Source: Gorillibacterium timonense (GTDB lineage Bacteria > Bacillota > Bacilli > Paenibacillales > NBRC-103111). From it: a stretch of 64,000 nt of DNA. The DNA lies in assembly GCF_001457415.1 (NCBI RefSeq), contig NZ_LN881723.1, positions 839,246-903,245 of the forward strand. Reading direction: 5' to 3'. A program made the position numbers and the translations under genes. Of this stretch, positions 62,244-64,000 are shown piece by piece (position 1 is the first letter of the stretch; each line of letters opens with the position of its first letter). The notes under the pieces were generated by a model. It made no database searches and was not told the origin of the DNA. It saw only the letters and a program-made list of their open reading frames with translations.

Positions 62244-63809
62244 CTACCTCTCGATCCTTCGGCTCTCTTCCACCTTCAACCGCTTCTTGTCCAGCTTCCC
62301 GAGCGGCGTGTACGGAAGTTCGTTCACAATCGTGAGCTCCCGAGGCATCTGATAGCGTGCCAGACGGGGCCGCAGCCAATCGAGCAGATCCTCCTCAGCA
62401 AGCTCCTCTCCTTCGATCAAGCGGACGATTGCTTTCAGCCGCTGGCCGAACCGTTCGTCCCGCACTCCGATCACCGCTCCGTCCGCAACTCGGGGATGGG
62501 TAAGCAGCACCTGCTCCACTTCAAGCGGATATACATTTTCTCCCGCCGAAACCACGAGATCATCGCTTCTTCCGCACAGGTAGAAATGCCCGGATCGATC
62601 CATGTAACCGATATCTCCCGTATCGACCCAAACTCGTCGGCGATTGTGCATGGCACCGCTATTCTTGACAGTGAGTCGCCCGATTTGGCCGGGCTGCGCT
62701 TTGCGCCCGAGCGCATCTCTGACCTGAAGCCGAACGCCGAAGATGGGCTTGCCAAGCGTCGTCGGCGCTTGCTCCAAGTCTTTCGGAGTAGCGATCAGGG
62801 TCAACCCGGCCTCCGATGTTCCGTATAGGTTATACAGCACGGCTCCGAGGAGTCGGGAGGTTTCCTTGACCAGCCTGGGGTTCAGCTCTGCTCCTCCGGA
62901 AGCGATGCAAGTGAGGGACCTCAGGTCATTCGCGTTATGCCGCAGCATCTTGTCGATCATCAACGGAACGGCTATCACGACTTGAACCTGATGCTCGCGG
63001 ATCGCCATGCATCCTATCGCCTCGTTGAAGCCTCCACGAAGCACGATCTTCTTCCCTAACGCGAGGAACAGGAACAAGACCGCTATTCCATACCCGTGGT
63101 ACAGGGGAGTCGCTATGTAGGCCGTTTGGGTGTTCATTAGCTTCAAGCGGGTCAGCATCGTTGCAAAAGCCGGCGAATAGGCGAACAGCGAAGGCTGATG
63201 CGCCGCCTCCTTTGCCTTTCCGGTCGTTCCGCTCGTCAGCAGCACCAGCTTCCCCCGAGAAGTCCTGGGCAGATTCTGCACGGGGTGAGCTGGAGGTTGG
63301 AGTAGGCTGGATTTTACCGGAGCGTCACCTATCGACCTGCCTGATCGGTGGAGATCGCCAGACCTGCTCACCCGTGTGGCCTTCGAATAAGCCGAGCACT
63401 CGACCCGGGCGGCGGCCTCGGGGTCATAGATCAGCAGATCAAAATCCTGCCGTTCAATGGCATCGTCAAGCTGGCTTTGGCTCATTTCGGCGTTCATGAG
63501 AACGAGATCGGCACCGCAGCGCGACACCGCAATCACCGTGATGACCAGCTCCGCGTGATTCCGGCACAGAACCCCTGCCTTACTGCCGCTCTTCAACCCG
63601 TAACACGCTCGCAGTTCCCTGGCAAGCCTCTCCGCCGCTTCAGCCAGCTGCTTGTAGGTGAGTGTCTCCCTCTCATCGGTTACAGCAATCCGATCCGGGT
63701 ACAAAGTGGCCGCATATTCCAACAGCGCCAGCAGATTGGTGCCATGCACGCGGATGGCTTGGAGCAAGCGAAACAGGGAAGCGGGTGTCAGCAGCCGGAG
63801 CACGGTCAT
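62244..63809 (-). CDS. AMP-binding acyl-CoA synthetase/ligase
   Basis: This 521-residue adenylate-forming enzyme has a P-loop-like LLTSGTTGKAKEAAH, ATPLYHGYGIAVLF, a LYGTSEAG motif, VDTGDIGYMDRSGHFYLCGR and the C-terminal catalytic Lys in YTPLGKLDKKRL. It activates a carboxylic acid, probably a medium- or long-chain fatty acid, as the CoA thioester. Its ATG overlaps the stop of the upstream SDR gene (ATGA), so the pair is an operon. A modestly unusual linker (about 140-190) has no clear family match. Confidence 0.9.
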   Translation of the reverse strand: MTVLRLLTPASLFRLLQAIRVHGTNLLALLEYAATLYPDRIAVTDERETLTYKQLAEAAERLARELRACYGLKSGSKAGVLCRNHAELVITVIAVSRCGADLVLMNAEMSQSQLDDAIERQDFDLLIYDPEAAARVECSAYSKATRVSRSGDLHRSGRSIGDAPVKSSLLQPPAHPVQNLPRTSRGKLVLLTSGTTGKAKEAAHQPSLFAYSPAFATMLTRLKLMNTQTAYIATPLYHGYGIAVLFLFLALGKKIVLRGGFNEAIGCMAIREHQVQVVIAVPLMIDKMLRHNANDLRSLTCIASGGAELNPRLVKETSRLLGAVLYNLYGTSEAGLTLIATPKDLEQAPTTLGKPIFGVRLQVRDALGRKAQPGQIGRLTVKNSGAMHNRRRVWVDTGDIGYMDRSGHFYLCGRSDDLVVSAGENVYPLEVEQVLLTHPRVADGAVIGVRDERFGQRLKAIVRLIEGEELAEEDLLDWLRPRLARYQMPRELTIVNELPYTPLGKLDKKRLKVEESRRIER

Positions 63810-64000
63810 CCTCGCACTCTCCTCTTCTCCCTGTGTTCTGCAATCCTCTCAAACAGCCCTCTGAACAAGAGGGAAGCTGTTTGCCCGAAGAAGAGCCACC
63901 AGGGTCGATATCGTCTCTTCTTGGTATACAAGGATTTACAGATGATTCGAGCCGCTCGATCGGCGGACATAGCGGGCATCGTTCGGTATTTAGCAGTCGG
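63806..64000 (-). CDS. C-terminal end of a probable short-chain dehydrogenase, cut by the window edge
   Basis: On the minus strand a frame enters from the right edge and ends at TGA 63808-63806, overlapping the ligase ATG. The visible 64 residues include MPAMSADRAARIICKSLYTK and RPWWLFFGQTASLLFRGLFE. Ser-Ala-Asp-x-Ala-Ala-x-x-Ile is typical of the C-terminal cap of SDR enzymes in acyl-lipid metabolism. The catalytic part lies outside the window, so the call is tentative. Confidence 0.55.
   Translation of the reverse strand, partial: PTAKYRTMPAMSADRAARIICKSLYTKKRRYRPWWLFFGQTASLLFRGLFERIAEHREKRRVRG

Noticed and set aside
63942..64000. Start of a plus-strand GNAT acetyltransferase (MIRAARSADIAGIVRYL)
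   Set aside because: The residues look acetyltransferase-like, but the minus-strand frame over the same bases continues to a stop that overlaps the ligase ATG and reads as an SDR C-terminus. Sequence to the right of the window would decide.

Overview
The window looks like chromosomal DNA of a spore-forming, Gram-positive member of the Paenibacillaceae, most likely Paenibacillus. The evidence is a tricistronic gerA-type germinant receptor, gerE, cotJB, S-layer homology domains, a YesM/YesN-controlled aldouronate (glucuronoxylan) locus, a WIAG-tail repeat protein, strong AGGAGG-type ribosome sites with several TTG/GTG starts, and cre-like sequences. Family assignments come from motifs and general family knowledge; no database search was run.

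Layout. 1-3.4 kb: a VOC protein (cut by the left edge), a divergent PadR regulator and a two-gene carboxyspermidine/carboxynorspermidine operon. 3.7-7.8 kb: gerAA-gerAC-gerAB and a small membrane protein. 8.2-18.9 kb: a nitrogenase-like cluster on the plus strand. Its order is NifB-like, NifX-like, NifH-like, CysK, K-like, D-like, then an SsuABC/TauABC-type ABC transporter and a short lipoprotein. It starts with a good sigma-A promoter and ends with a strong terminator. 18.9-31.4 kb: aldouronate utilisation on the minus strand (yesN-yesM, then lplA-lplB-ytcP-GH52-GH10-GH67). 31.5-34.3 kb: GntR regulator, uxuA and uxuB, which take the glucuronate onward. 34.4-42 kb: gerE, a small helical protein, a 1502-residue repeat protein, psd, a YezD-like protein and an alpha/beta hydrolase. 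42.3-50.3 kb: an SLH protein and a roughly 2230-residue exported surface protein. 50.9-64 kb: mostly housekeeping and regulatory genes, ending in an acyl-CoA-ligase/SDR pair cut by the right edge.

The most interesting system is the nitrogenase-like cluster. The D/K pair keeps all six P-cluster cysteines and a counterpart of the NifD cofactor cysteine. I see no counterpart of the cofactor histidine, and the window has no nifE, nifN, nifV or molybdate transport genes. A cysteine synthase sits between the reductase and the catalytic subunits, and a sulfonate/taurine-family importer follows directly. Together these suggest a reductase that frees sulfur from an imported organosulfur compound, like the methylthio-alkane reductases (MarBHDK) of Rhodospirillum, but arranged differently and coupled to cysteine synthesis. 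This is inference.

The GH67/GH10/GH52 locus and the neighbouring uxuA-uxuB operon form a coherent pathway. Aldouronates are imported, cut inside the cell to xylose and (methyl)glucuronate, and the glucuronate branch continues through mannonate. Two cre-like sites and a perfect 36-bp palindrome in front of the GntR gene suggest how this is controlled.
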